The translations under genes were made by a program, and so were the position numbers. Shown here one piece after another: positions 12,625 to 25,600 of a DNA stretch of 64,000 bases (its first letter is position 1; every line of letters starts with the position of its first letter). Origin of the DNA: Eulemur rufifrons (taxonomy: Eukaryota > Chordata > Mammalia > Primates > Lemuridae); assembly GCF_041146395.1 (NCBI RefSeq), contig NC_090997.1, forward strand, positions 33,831,501-33,895,500. Reading direction: 5' to 3'. The notes under the pieces are model-generated. The model saw only the letters and a list, made by a program, of their open reading frames with translations. It made no database searches and had not been told where the DNA came from.

Positions 12625-14578
12625 CCTAAGTCACGGCTTCCTCTCTACCAGTGCTGAGTATCTTTCTTAATTTTCTAATAACTATTAAAGGGTCCCTCTC
12701 ACTCCAAGTGTATGATTTTGTAAGTACAAAGCTTTGCACGAGATTACTTCTTCAATTTCCCCCCACTTTCCTCTGATATCTTTTCTGTGCGATAGATTCA
12801 ACGATCAAGGGAAAATTTTAATCCACACCTCATCTGTAAAAGATTTTTTAACCCTTTCAGAAGAATTACTAGCTTTCTTCTTGGTTTTCCTACAAAGAGC
12901 ATAGTACTTACTTTACTATCTTTGGTTAGTTGCATATGTATCTCTCTCCTTCAGTAGCATGTAAGTTCTTTGAGGGTAGAGATCATGACTTGCTTGTCCT
13001 TATTAAGCTTTAAAATACATGCTTTGAGAAAACAAATCTTTCTGGCCAGTGATGTCAGTTGCCATTTGGAGAGCCACTAGAGATGAAAAAGTATGGTCAG
13101 ACATTCTGTTCAATTTTCTAAAGAAATGCCACAATGAAAAGTGACAGGGTATTTGAGAATTCTCCTAGAGCATCACATTTTGAAGCAGCAACTTTTGAAT
13201 GCTGTTTTAGGATCCATATTTGCTCCCAGTATTTTTTTGTTCAAAGACTATGCACAGGAGATTATAAAATATCAATAAATGGTCATTTCATTCATTGCAT
13301 TCTTTTTTTCTCTTAGAAAATAAAAGAAAGATATCTTTAGCCTTTAAAGATCATTTACCACTAAAGACTACAAAAATAATGATAAAGTGATTTTTGTTCC
13401 ACTTCTAAAATTCTCAAGACACAAAAATAAGTTAATTCAAATTTCAGCTTACATTTCTAAAATATAAGAAAGATGACAACTGAAAAATTCATGATGATAA
13501 TAGTCATGTGAGGTCAATGCCATAGTGATAGCAATTTGAGTATTAATTCACACTCAGTGGGTATGTAAAAATAGAGTTATCTTTAATTATCTTTTGTAAA
13601 ACTTGTTTTTTAAAAATTATTGGTGATCTTGGCATGTACTGTAATAAAACTTCATTTTTATAAATGGAATCTTTTTGGAAGAATATTAAGGAAAGAAGGT
13701 CAAAATAAAGCAAATAAAATAAGCATTTCAATAAAGATACAGCTCATCTCTTCAGATCTAAAAGAAAAGACCACTCTACTCTCAAATACAGCTTCATATC
13801 AATATAAAACAATGCAATCTGACTACTAGAACAAGTTAATAGTTAAACAAATAGAAGAAGTTAGGGAAACCACTTATTTCTCCATATTATAACTTTTTAT
13901 ACTAAAATTTCAACCTACAAAGCACATTCCAAATTAAAGTAAAAATTGGTTTTGAATTTTAAAAATTAACCCTAGCTACAGGTATATAACAAAGATGTAG
14001 CAAAATGTATTATCCATCATTCTGAAGACTAATAACTTCCAAGTGGATAATTATTTCTGATAAATTTTAACAAAAATAAAATTTCTAAAGTTAATTTACC
14101 ATAAATTTTACTATGCTTAAAAATACCTAATTAAATCTCATATTATGAACAGATAAAAATTAATTTTCATTTTAATTCTGTTAATTAGAGGGAGCTGCTC
14201 AAATATGGAACTTGAAATATAGCATCATTTTGTTTTTCAAAGAATTACAAAATATTCTATTTGTTGAAATATCTAGAGAAGAAATTGATGCCTATTTCAG
14301 ATAAAGTATACTTACCTGCAATTCCTGAAACTGTGATTTTTTTTCAAAATTATTATATGTAATTATATATTTATCAATCTAGTTTTCCTTCTTGAAAACA
14401 ATACTGACTTTGAGAATTTTAAATAGACTATTAAATCTAAATATTCCTATGGCATCTAAAATTTCACCATGAAGAAATATTTTAAAAAACTTATAAAATA
14501 AATGCTTTCCAACAGCATTTCAAAAATTTAACATTATAGAAGAAGTGACATTAGGCTGTTTAAAAACCCTTTAAGAGG
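12625..14578. other. AT-rich intergenic DNA, nothing identified
   Basis: No gene or named repeat recognised. Short open frames at 13134-13316 and 13543-13829 have no recognisable similarity. Confidence 0.4.
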
Positions 14579-15070
14579 AGCAAAGAACAAGGGTAATAAA
14601 TAGAAACAATACCAAATATGGTCAAAATTAATCACATTATATCAGTAACCATTTTAAATGTCAATGGTCTAAATACATCAACTAAAAGAGCATATCAGAG
14701 CAGATAAAAAAATAAGACTCAACTACATGTTTTCTAAAAGAAAGCCACTTTTAATATAAAGACACATATAGATTAAAAGTAAAGGTATAGAGAAAAATAA
14801 TCCATGTTAACACTAATCAAAATAAAATAGGAATAACTATATTAATTTCACACATAGCAGACTTCAGAGCATGGGAAGTTATCAGGAACATGGACATTAC
14901 ATAATGATAAAATGAGTCAATACTTCAAAAGAAGTAACAACCTTTAATGTTTATGTCCCTAACAGCAGAGCATCAAAATATATAAGGCAAAAAATGCAAG
15001 AGGAAATAAAAGAAAGATAGCTGGAAAATCCCAAATACTTGGAGATTGAAAAGCATACTTCTATATAAAA

Positions 15071-15646
15071 ATGGCTAACAAACATATGAAAAAGTGTTCA
15101 ACATCTCTAATCATCAGGGAAATGCAAATCAAAACCACAATGAGATATCACTTAACCCCAGTGAGAATGGCCTTTATCAAAAAAACCCAAAACAACACAT
15201 GTTGGCGTGGGTGTGGAGAGACAGGAACACTTATACACTGCTGGTGGGACTGCAAACTAGTGCAACCTCTGTGGAAAGCATTATGGAGGTATCTTAAACA
15301 GATTCAAGTAGACCTGCCATTTGACCCAGCAATCCCATTACTGGGCATATACCCAAAGGAAAAAAGGTCATTCTGTAACAAAGGCACGTGTACCCAAATG
15401 TTTATAGCAGCACAATTCACAATAGCAAAGATGTGGAAACAACCCAAATGCCCATCAATACATGATTGGATTAGTAAACTGTGGTATATGTATACCATGG
15501 AATACTACTCAGCTATAAGGAATGATGAAGATACAACATCTCTATGGTTCTCCTGGAGAGAGTTGGAACCCATTATATTAAGTGAAGTATCCCAAGAATG
15601 GAAAAACAAGCATCACATGTACTCACCAGAAAATTGGTTTCCTTGA
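15071..15646 (+). pseudogene. L1 ORF2p C-terminal remnant (191 codons, intact frame)
   Basis: The frame from the ATG at 15071 to the stop encodes the C-terminal part of L1 ORF2 protein. The cysteine motif is complete: [18 protein letters not shown] fits C-x3-C-x7-H-x4-C. Downstream are the usual [14 protein letters not shown] and MEYYSAI stretches. Endonuclease and reverse transcriptase domains are absent through 5' truncation, so the product would be inactive. The uninterrupted frame suggests a fairly recent insertion. Confidence 0.9.
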
Positions 15647-15699
15647 TCATCACCTAAATACAAACCTGGGAACGACACCAATTGGACATCAGACTGAGG

Positions 15700-15724
15700 T
15701 GGGGGGTGGGGGAGGGGATGGGGG
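15700..15724 (+). other. G-quadruplex-prone run in the L1 3' UTR
   Basis: Four or more runs of at least four G within 25 bases, with a second G-rich cluster at 15790-15808. L1 3' UTRs of several mammals carry such runs. Confidence 0.7.
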
Positions 15725-18035
15725 TATGCCTACACAATGAGTGCATTGCGCACCGTTTGGGGAGTGCTAACACTTGAAGGTGCTGACTCGGGAAAGGGGG
15801 GGTGGGGGAAAAAAATATGAAACTATTGTTTTTAACTTGCACTGTTCACTTAATAATTTATCATGAATATTTCCCATATTATTTCATATCATTGTACAAG
15901 AAATAATGTATACATTATGAGGACATACTGTATCTAACAAGATATACTGTTAGACTCTTTGATTCTGTAAAATAAAAAAAAAAAAAAAAAAAAGAAATAA
16001 AGTGCTATTTAAGCCACAAAAAAAAAAAATAAATAAAAAAAAATAAAAATATAAATTCCAGTTTTTAAAAAAAAAAAAAAAAAGAAAGAAAAGCATACTT
16101 CTAAATAACATACAGGTCAAAGGAGAAATCTCAAGATACATTTTTAAATATTTTGACATAAATGAAAATAAAAATATAGCCTATAAAAACTTGTGAATGC
16201 AATAAAAACAGTGCTTAGAAGGACACTGATAGAGTTGAATGCATATATTACAGAAGAAGCAGAAAGCACTAAAATCAATCATCTAAAGCTTTCACCTTAG
16301 GAAACTAGAAAAAGAAGAGGAAACTAAATCCAAAGTAAGCAGAAGAAAAGAAATAATAAAAAGTAAAACAAAAATCAATGAAATTGAAAACAAGAAATCA
16401 ATAGAGAAAATTAACAAAACCTAAAGCTGATTCTTAAAAAGATAATGTTGATAAGCCTCTAGCTAGGCTAAGAACAAAAGACAGAAGATATAAATTGCTG
16501 TCAGAATTGAAAGAGGAGCATCACTATAGATCCCACAGACACTAAAAGGATGTTAAAGTAATATTATGAACAGCTCTATGTCCACAAATGTGATAATCTA
16601 AATGACATGGACCAATTCCTTAAAACATACATTCTGTCAAAACTCATATAAGAAGAAATTGACAATCTGAATAGGTCTCTATCTAGTAAAGAAATTGAAT
16701 CAGTAATTAATAACCTACGAAAACCAAAAACATCAGACCCAAATGGGTTCACTAGTGAATTCTACCAAATGTCTAAACAAGACATTACACAAATTTTCTA
16801 CAATCTCTTCCAGAAGACAGAAGTAAAGGGAATACTTACTAGTTCATCCTATCAGGCCAGCATTACACTAACACCACAAACCAGATAAAGACATTACAAG
16901 AAAAGAAAACTGTAGACCAATATTTCTAATGAACATATATGCAAAAATACTCAATAAAGTATTAGAAAATCAATCTAACAATGTGTAAAAAGAATTATAT
17001 ACCATGGTCATGTGAAGTTTATTCCAAGTATGCAAGGCTGGCTCAACATTCAACAATCAATTAATGTGATCCATCACATCAACAGGCTAAACAAGAAAAA
17101 AAATCACATGATTTATATCAATAGATGCATAAAAATTACTTGACAAAATCCAACACCCATTTATGACAAAAACACTCATTAAAATAGTAATCAAGATAAC
17201 TTTCTCAACTTGATAAAGAGCGTCAACCAAAACCTTATAGCTAAGATCATACTTAGTGGTGAGAAACTCAAAGCTTTTCTGCTAAGATAAGGAACAAGGA
17301 TGTTCCCTTTTACCACTGCTCTCAATATTGTACTGGAAGTCCTAGCTAATGCAGTAAGATAAGAAAAGGGAAATAAAAAGTGTACAAATTAGGAAGAAAG
17401 AAATAAAACTACTTTGTTCACAGATCATATGACTGTTAATATAGAAAATCATAGTCAACAACAACAAAAAATCTACTGGAACTAGTAAATGATTATAGCA
17501 AGGTTGCAGGATACAAAGTTAATAAACAAAAACTCAATCATTTCCTATATACAGGCAATGAACAAGCGGTATTTGAAATTAAAAGCATATTACCACGTAT
17601 ATTAGCACCCCCCCCCCCAAAATGAAATACTCAGTTACAAATCTGGAAAATTATGTACAAGATCTGTATGAGAACAACTAAAAAACTCTAATGAAAGATA
17701 TCAAGGAAGAACTAAGTAGATGGAAAAATATTCCAAGTTCATGGACAGGAAGACTCAATAGTGTCAAGATGCCAGCTTTTCCCAACCTCATCTACAGATT
17801 CAAAGCAATCCCAATCAAAATTCCAGCAAGTTATTTCATGGCTATTGGTAAACTGATTCTAAAGTTTATATAAAGAAGCAAAACACCAAGAACAGCCAAT
17901 TCAGTATTGAAGAAGAAAGGCAAAGGACTGACACTACCTGACTTCAAGACTTTCTATAAAGCTACAGTAATCAAGACCATGTGAGACTGGTGAAAGAAAA
18001 GACAAACAGATCAATGGAACAAAATAGAGAGCCCA

Positions 18036-18341
18036 CTGGAACCCATTCTACTAAGTGAAGTATCCCCAGAATGGAAAAATAAGCACCACATGTACTCACC
18101 ATCAGATTGGTTTCACTGATCAGCACCTAAGAGCACATTTAGGAATAACATTTATCAGGCATTGGGCAGATGGGAGGGGATGGGTGTATACATACATAAT
18201 GAGTGCAATGTGCACTGTCTAGGGGATGGACACACTTGAAGCTCTGATTTGGTGGGGTAGAGCGGGGCAAGGGCAATATACATAACCTAAACTTTTGTAT
18301 CCCCATAATATGCTGAAATAAAAAAAAAAAGAGCTGAAAAA
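18036..18341 (+). mobile_element. Very short L1 3' end insertion
   Basis: Only about 306 bp: the last few ORF2 codons, the 3' UTR and an A-tail. The target duplication AAAATAGAGAGCCCA is present at 18021-18035 and 18342-18356 (perfect over 15 bases). The old L1 text resumes directly after it. Confidence 0.93.
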
Positions 18342-18969
18342 AAAATAGAGAGCCCAGAACTAAACCCACACAGATATGGTCAATTGATCTTTGACAAAAG
18401 AGCAAGGCAATATAGTACAATACAGATAGTTTTTTCCATAAATGGTGCTGAAACAACTGAACATCCACAGGCAAAAGAAAAAAAAAATGAATCTAGACAG
18501 AAACTTCATACCTTTTACAAAAATTAACTCAAAATGGATCATAGGCCTAAATGTAAACACAAAATTATAAAACTACTAGAAAATAACAAGAGAAAATCTA
18601 GGTGGCCTTGGGAATAGCAATAACTTTTGAGATACAACACCAAAGGCACTATCCATGAAAGAATTAATGGATAAATTGTACTTTATTAAAATTAAAAACT
18701 CCTACGCTGCGGAAAACAATTTCATGGGATGAGAAGACAACCCACAGACTAAGAGACAATGTTTGCAAAAGACACATCTGATAAATGATTATTATTCAAA
18801 ATATACATAGAACTCTTTAGAAGTAAGAAAATGAATAACCTAATTTTAAAAATGGGCAAAAAAGATGAACAGAAGCCTCACCAAAGTAGCTGTATGAATG
18901 GCAAAGAAGCATATAAAAAATGTTCATCCTCATATGTCATTACAGAATTGCACATTGAAATAATAGTGA

Positions 18970-19217
18970 CTGGGAGATCGAGGTGGGAGGATTGCTTGAG
19001 GTCAGGAGTTCAAGATCAGCCTGAGCAAGAGCAAGACCCTGTCTCTACAAAAAATAGAAAAATTAACCAGCCATAGTGATGTGCACCGGTAGTCCCAGCT
19101 ACTCGGGAGGCTGAGGCAGGAAAATCTCTTGAGCCCAGGAGTCTGAGGTTTCAATGAGCTATGATGACACTACTGCATTCTAGCTAGGGCAACAGAGCAG
19201 GACTCTGTCTCAAAAAA
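18970..19217 (+). mobile_element. Alu SINE, 5'-truncated
   Basis: Dimeric Alu text from CTGGGAGATCGAGG to GACTCTGTCTCAAAAAAA, with the AGCCTGAGCAAGAGCAAGAC variant in the left arm. AATAGTGA flanks both sides, marking insertion into the old L1. Confidence 0.93.
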
Positions 19218-20139
19218 ACAATAGTGAGATACCACCACACATTTATCATAATGCCCCAAATCCAAAGCACAGATAACACCAAATTCTAGTGAGGATATGG
19301 AGCAGCAGGAGCTCTCATTCATTGCTGGTGGGAAAGCAAAAGGGTACAACTACTTTGGAAGGCAGTTTGGCAGCTTCTTACAAAACTAAACATATTCTTA
19401 CCATAAGATGCAACAATCACAGTCCTTTGCATTTACCCAAATGAACTGAAAGCTTATGTCCACACAAAAACCTGCACGTGCATATTTATAGCAGCTTTAG
19501 TCATAATTGTCAAAACTTGGAAGCAACTAAGATGTTCTTCAGTAGTGAATGACAAATAAACTTTGCCACATCCAAACAATGAAATATTATTCTGTGCTAA
19601 AAAGAAATGAGTTACGAAGCCATGAAAAGACATGGATGAAACTTAAATGCATATTACTAAGTGAAAGAATCCAATCGAAAAAGGCTACATAATGTATGAT
19701 TTCAACTATGTGGCATTCTGAAAAGGTCAAAATTTTGGTGACAATAAAAAGATCAGTGATTTCCAGGGTTTAGGTGAGAGGGAGGGATGAATAGGCAGAG
19801 CACAGAGGATTTTTATGGCAGTGAGACTATTCTGTATGATACTGAAATGGTGGGTACGTGTCATTATACATTTTTCCAAACCCATAGACTGTACAACACT
19901 AGACATTAACCCTAATATGTACTATTGACTTTGGGTGATAAATGGTGTGTCAGTGTAGATTAATTGATTGTACCAAATGTACCATTGTGATGTGGTATAC
20001 CAATAGGGGGAAGACTGTGCATGCATGAGGACAAGAAGTATAGGGGAATTCTCTGTGCTTGACACTTATTTTTCCATGAAAGTAAAACTTCTCTACAAAA
20101 AATGTTACTGGCTTTAAAAAATCTTTAAGTAATGTCTGT

Positions 20140-21565
20140 TATTCTCTGTAGACTAGAACTTAAGAATTGGAGATGTTATTAAAGCAACTGCAGCAAAACT
20201 GAAAATAATGGCTTTAGTAAAAGTATACAAACCTACTTATATAAGATATGAACATTTTTAAATTCATGTTTCTTTTCCTCTAAATAGTTTTCAGACTTTG
20301 TTATTTATGGATAATGGACAACTATAAAACTGCTTTCTAGATTTGCATATCTCAAACTAATCTGATGCCAATACAATTTTAAAATTATGATGTATTGACA
20401 GAACCCCCAAGGATCTCACTAATCTATGAATGTTTGAACAATAAACATTAAAAATATCACCATTGTGTACCACGGGTATAAAACCAGAGGATGCAACATG
20501 AGCAGATAGTCAACATCAACCTTCCGGTGCCCAGGTATTGGTGAATGCTGCCTCTGCTTTAGCACGCTGATTAAATGGCATGTGTTAAGTGTTTTCTCTT
20601 TTTACTTCCTTAGGAATTTTCCTTTCTAAGAAAATTCTCAGGAATTTTTCTTAAGGTTGCATTTTCTTAAAGTTATATTCTGGCATAGTAATAAAAACAA
20701 ATCTATAAATATTCTAAACTATTTCTTACATTTTAAGAAATGCACTGAAAAGGAAAGGTATTGATAATTTTCATGCATAGAATACCTATTAACATCTTGA
20801 ATAACAAACACCAGCGTCCTATAGAACAGGATCTGGAAAATTTTGTACTAGATGATTAAGCCCCTTCAGAATAAAAGAGAAATGTTCTATTGACAAACTC
20901 TAAGTGAACCAACAGTATCTTCTTTTATCCTGGCTAACATTGACAATAATGTCAACAGTGAAGTTTGCTCAGCCGTGGTGTCATTTCTTCTCTTCTAAGA
21001 AATACTGCTAGAAATAGTGCATAGTATATTCCATAGTATATTCCTTCAAAAGTTAGCATGCTCTTTCTACATATATGCATGTGTGCACGTGCACACATGC
21101 TGAGCATGTTATGGTTGGTAGAAATTATCAAAACCTCATCCTGAAGATGGAGAATGTTCAAGAAATGATGAATATTAAATTCACAATTCAGTACTTCATT
21201 TGTGCTATAATTTGACAGATGGAGCTCTCAGAATCTCTAACCTGATCAACCAATGACTTCTCCCTCCTTTTATCCAATCATATTTTCTACTTAACAAATG
21301 GAACAAAAACTCCTATATCTCTACCTTATAGCAAGTATCATATTTATTTTATTCTGTGTGGTATATAGAATTTGATTAAAGTGTTCAAATAATGACAGTT
21401 TAAAAGCACAAGATTCCATAACTGTTAGTTTTAGAATGTGTGGATGACAGTCCCAGGAGGCCAATTGGAACAACAAAGAGCACTGTGACCACGGATCATT
21501 CATAGAGTCAGATCATTGCATGATGCAAGTTTATCAAAAATTTCTAGGTTTTATATATCCATATC
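20140..21565. other. AT-rich intergenic DNA; contains a perfect palindrome
   Basis: No repeat family recognised. The palindrome at 21077-21100 is listed separately. Confidence 0.4.
21077..21100. repeat. 24-bp perfect palindrome centred on CACGTG
   Basis: The half-site GCATGTGTGCAC is followed at once by its exact reverse complement. No spacer. The centre is an E-box. Confidence 0.95.
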
Positions 21566-21573
21566 CTCTAATG

Positions 21574-21716
21574 CAGCAGTCCCCAACCTTTTTGGCACCA
21601 GGGATCGATTTCACGGAAGACAATTTTTCCACGAATTGGGGGTGTGAGTGGTGGTGCCAGAGCTCTGCAGCCTGGTCCTTAACGGGCCATGCAGCCCCAG
21701 GGGTTGAGGACCGCAG
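21574..21716 (+). mobile_element. Short non-autonomous hAT transposon with intact 8-bp target duplication
   Basis: The element begins CAGCAGTCCCCAACC and ends with the near reverse complement GGGTTGAGGACCGCAG. CTCTAATG is repeated perfectly at 21566-21573 and 21717-21724, the 8-bp duplication expected of hAT elements. The text GGCACCAGGGATCGATTTCA matches a Charlie-like element common in primate genomes, with most of the middle deleted. Confidence 0.9.
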
Positions 21717-22034
21717 CTCTAATGAATTGATTTTCTTTAAACAAAGTTTCAGTTACTGAAAGATAAGAACTATAAATGTTAATTTTCCATAATATAATAA
21801 GTACATTTCAATACTCATTGCACCTTATGGTTTTGATACAAATGTGTGCTGTTGATGCAAACAAAAGTTTATATAAAATTTACCTGTTGACAACAAAATG
21901 ATGCAAATTTACACTGTGGCTACAAAAGAAATCAATCTAGTATAATAGAGATTATTTTTAAAAGCAAAACACTGACTTAGAAATTTGCCTGATTTTTATT
22001 TTTTTCATTACAAACATTAGACTGGTTCTGCCTT

Positions 22035-22167
22035 TTTTTATAGAGATGGGGTCTCACTGCTGTCCAGGCTGAAGTGCAGTGGTGTGATCATGGTCACTGC
22101 AACTTTGAACTCCTGGGCCCAAACAATCCTCCTGCTGGGGACTATAGGTCCCACCACCATGTCCACC

Positions 22168-22201
<34 letters not shown>

Positions 22202-22313
22202 GACAGGGCCTTGCTATGTTGCCCATGCTGGTCTCAGCTCCTGGTGTCAAGCTATCCTTCTACCTCGGCCTCCCAAAAAGCTGGGATTATAGGCATGAGC
22301 CACCACACCCAAT
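22035..22313 (-). mobile_element. Alu SINE, reverse, older type
   Basis: Reverse Alu text including a 27-base T run near 22171-22198 between the arms and GCATGAGCCACCACACCCAA at the right edge. Confidence 0.88.
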
Positions 22314-22336
22314 CAAATTCAGTTTTTCTCTATGCT

Positions 22337-22396
22337 TTAGTCATACATTATTGGGTACCTAATGGGTTAGTCATATATTGTTGGGTACCTAAAGAT
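22337..22396. repeat. Two-copy tandem duplication, 30-bp unit
   Basis: TTAGTCATACATTATTGGGT at 22337 recurs 30 bases later with two changes; TTGGGTACCTAA is exact in both. Confidence 0.9.
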
Positions 22397-22399
22397 ATC

Positions 22400-25325
22400 A
22401 TAATTTAACAATCCAATCCTGCAACAAATATTGGTTTGCTGGAGAAAATCACAAGGTAGAGAATAAGTACAACTGTGATAAAAATTTCTTCTGCACCACT
22501 TCAGTGGAAAGACAGGGAAGGAAGTAACAAAGTGAAAGCATGAACAACACACTTGGGAGACAATCAAATACTTGCTTTGCCATCTTTTGTATGAATCATC
22601 CCTTTTCTTGAAATAAAAATGTTAGACTGCCTTTTTTACTTCCAAAGTTAAAATAATTGAATGCTGTCAATCTAAGAATAAAAAGACAATAGCTGTGATA
22701 GCCCATGTTTCAGAAGGTATCACAGTATCCTAATTCTTGGAAGAAGCTCAATGTGGTATTATCTATATGGTTATTTTGAATATTATAAGTTCTTCTCCTG
22801 AGTCGAAAGTACAGGGTGTGGAACTTGCAATTTCCATTGTGCAACTTATCTTGGGAAAGCTGTATTCAGTTAGTATATCTCATTTTTCACACAATTTTCT
22901 GACCCTGTAGAGCAATTAAGGAAGACCTCGTCTTGGCTGCTTTGCTAAATGTTCTTAGTGCCATCTGCTGCATGCTTCCGGCTACTGTAGGGGGAACTAC
23001 TCTAGTTAATAGGAGTTTATGAAACTAGAAAGAGCTGACATCATATTTGTCAATCTGCAGTCCATGTGTGGAAAGAAAAAACACTATTAAAGCATTCTGA
23101 CACAGGAAATACTTTGGATACTATCTTAGAAATAGTTAATAATAATGTTTAGGTTTGTGATTCTTACACTAAAATTGTATCTTTAATGTACTCTATTTTC
23201 TCTGCTTAAAAGGTCTATGTGTAATAATTTTATCTAAGTGATTTAGCATTAGCTACCGGTCTCCTAAACTGAAACTATTATTATCTTTCAGCCTGCTCCT
23301 TAGATAAATAAAGAATCCATTATAGTTAGAAGCAGCAAAAATAATTTAATGGAATGAATAAAATTTATTGGGTGATATTAACATTGTTTTTTTAATTAAA
23401 CAGCTTTTATTTAAAAGAGCTAAATAATAAATATGACTGATATATAAAGACATAAAAAAATAGATGCACCCATTATTCTGAAGAGCATTTCCAAAGATAT
23501 ATGTTGATAGGTAACTACTATTTAAGTGGAGAGAAAAGGCTGCTTGTGATTAGATTATTTTGAAGAATAAGGAAACTGGTATCCATAAAAGCGACCCTAT
23601 GACACCTTAACCAACACCACTACCCAGAGACATGGTCAGTAACTCTCTGAAAACTGATACAGATCATCCAACAATGTTCCTGTTATTACTTCCTTACTTA
23701 ATTTTTCTTTTCCTGGTAAAATACTCATTACTGTAAAACTTAGGATGGCTGCCAGTCACGATGAAGCTCTTGTGTCTATTCTGGTTCTAATCTTTCCCCT
23801 TGTTATAATTCTGAGGGTTCTAAATTTCCCTAAGATTCAAATAAGTATTGGCCTCAAGCGACTGCATTGTTCAATGGATGCTGTTCCAGTTCTCACATCA
23901 CCTGGTGTGTTTTCTTTGGAAAGCTTGCAAGGGGCTTGATAATTTCAACTAGATTTTCTCACTTGCTGTAATAAGCATGAAGAAACATGCTATGTTGAGA
24001 TAATTACATAGTTTAATCCTTAATAGTCTGGTTTGTTACTAAAATGTGTGGGTATAAAATGCTCAAAGAGGATTGCCTCAGTATTTATTTCTTAAACTGT
24101 CTACTAGCAACAGTTACTCTGTAACAATCCCTTGAGCTAGTTTTTCTTTTTGTTCTTGAGAATCGTGCCTTTCTTTTACCCTGTCTAAAGACCATTCTTA
24201 CCCGGCAGACAATTAAAATATTCAAGAATCTGATTCCCTGTAGTGTTTTAAGATCATAGCTTTCTAAAAAGTACACAAGCCATTTCCTCAACATTGGAAA
24301 TGAAGCAGACTCTGTGGTAACGCAAAGGGTATTTAATTATGTATAAAACAAATTATAGTTGCAAAATGATAAAGAAATTAGAAGCATTAGAGTAGAATAC
24401 TGTAAGGACAAAGTGATCAAAAGTACTATAAGCTAATAACAAATATATTGCAAAAATACTTAGATTGGCAGAACTCTTGAAAGAAAGTATCAGACATTAT
24501 TTCTAAAAGCCAGTTGAGTGGAGCTGTTCAAAATCTTCGGTACCAACCAACACCAGGTATACAGGAAAAATTGCATCTGAGAGAGCCTTTTTTTAAGAGT
24601 TTTCTCAAGTATAAAATGTCTAATACCTATCAACAGAAAAATGAAAAGGCACTCCTGAGGCCCTCTTGGATTCATGCTTTGTTCAGTACCTAAAATTTAA
24701 ACTTCAATTCTGTCCCACAAGAGCAAACACTCAGCTACGTCCTGAGAATTTGCTGGAATGAGTCTTTAACCCTCAGGAGACTGATGGGTAACCTGTGAGC
24801 CTCTAGCAGGGTAGACACTATCTGCTCACTAAAAGATGTTAAAACACATGCCATGAGTGTGACCATCTGCCTATTTTTCCATATTTTTATTACAGTGAAT
24901 ATTACTTTAGAATGGCATAATTGTTTCAATTTTCTTTACACTTCATTTTTCTGTTTGTACCATTCACTCTATTTTTGTTGAATAAATGAAATCAGATTAA
25001 TTTTTATAGAAAAAGGAGTAGTATAGTGCAGGAAAATATTTTCTATTTTGTTATGTTACATATAATCCAACATAACCACTTAAAGTTTAGTATTAAAAAG
25101 GCACCTATTATCAGCCTTTGAAAATGACAAATTTATGTGCCTAAAAACATAAAGAATGCTTCCAGTGTGAACATGGCCATGAAAGTCAGCATTATTCCCC
25201 TACTGGAAAACAGAGAAAAGAAATAAGAGGAATGAAAACAAAAACCTGAAATCTACATTTATAGTGAAACTAGGGGGCAAATACATTCCAGACTTAAAAT
25301 ACATTTAAGGCAGCCTAAAAATTAA
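22400..25325. other. Intergenic DNA, mostly unassigned
   Basis: No gene seen. A reverse-orientation CTCF-like word (AGTGCCATCTGCTGC) lies at 22957-22971. Short frames at 23745-23939 and 24085-24929 have no recognisable similarity. Confidence 0.4.
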
Positions 25326-25329
25326 AAAT

Positions 25330-25600
25330 AAAAACATTTTACATTACTAACAACAGTGTATGTGAGTCCAGTTCTTCCACAACTTCACCAACATTCTGTT
25401 TGATGAATCTTTTTAATTTGAGCCATTCAAAAAGATGCATTGTTCTATTTTCTTATGATCTTAATTTATATTGGCCTAATACTCAGTGATGTTGAACACC
25501 TTTTCATACCCTTATTGGCCATTTGAATATATTTGGTCAAATGTCTATTAAAAGATTTTATTTTAAAATTGAGTTGTTTTCCTTAGTGTTGTGTATGGTG
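25330..25600 (-). repeat. Old L1 fragment, reverse
   Basis: Reverse ORF2 C-terminal text: CAACAGTGTATGTGAGTCCA, then TGATGTTGAACACCTTTTCA and TTGGCCATTTGAATATATTT. Confidence 0.75.

Larger units (their letters stand above)
15068..16088 (+). mobile_element. Younger 5'-truncated L1 inserted in the old L1
   Basis: Flanked by a 19-base target duplication with one mismatch, AAAAGCATACTTCTATATA at 15049-15067 and the same with TAAATA at 16089-16107. It contains the last 191 codons of ORF2, a G-rich 3' UTR, and then three A-tracts separated by short non-L1 segments. Insertion postdates the host L1. Confidence 0.92.
14580..20135 (+). mobile_element. Old L1 (L1M-type) with three later insertions
   Basis: L1 ORF2 text runs in order on the + strand: endonuclease-side sequence at 14580-15067, reverse transcriptase region at 16108-18035 (e.g. 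AATGGGTTCACTAGTGAATTC), C-terminal part at 18342-19700, then an L1M-type 3' UTR (GGTGATAAATGGTGTGTCAG) ending near 20135. It is interrupted by a younger L1 (15068-16088), a 306-bp L1 3' end (18036-18341) and an Alu (18970-19217). The frame is destroyed throughout. The 5' end is missing. Confidence 0.9.
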
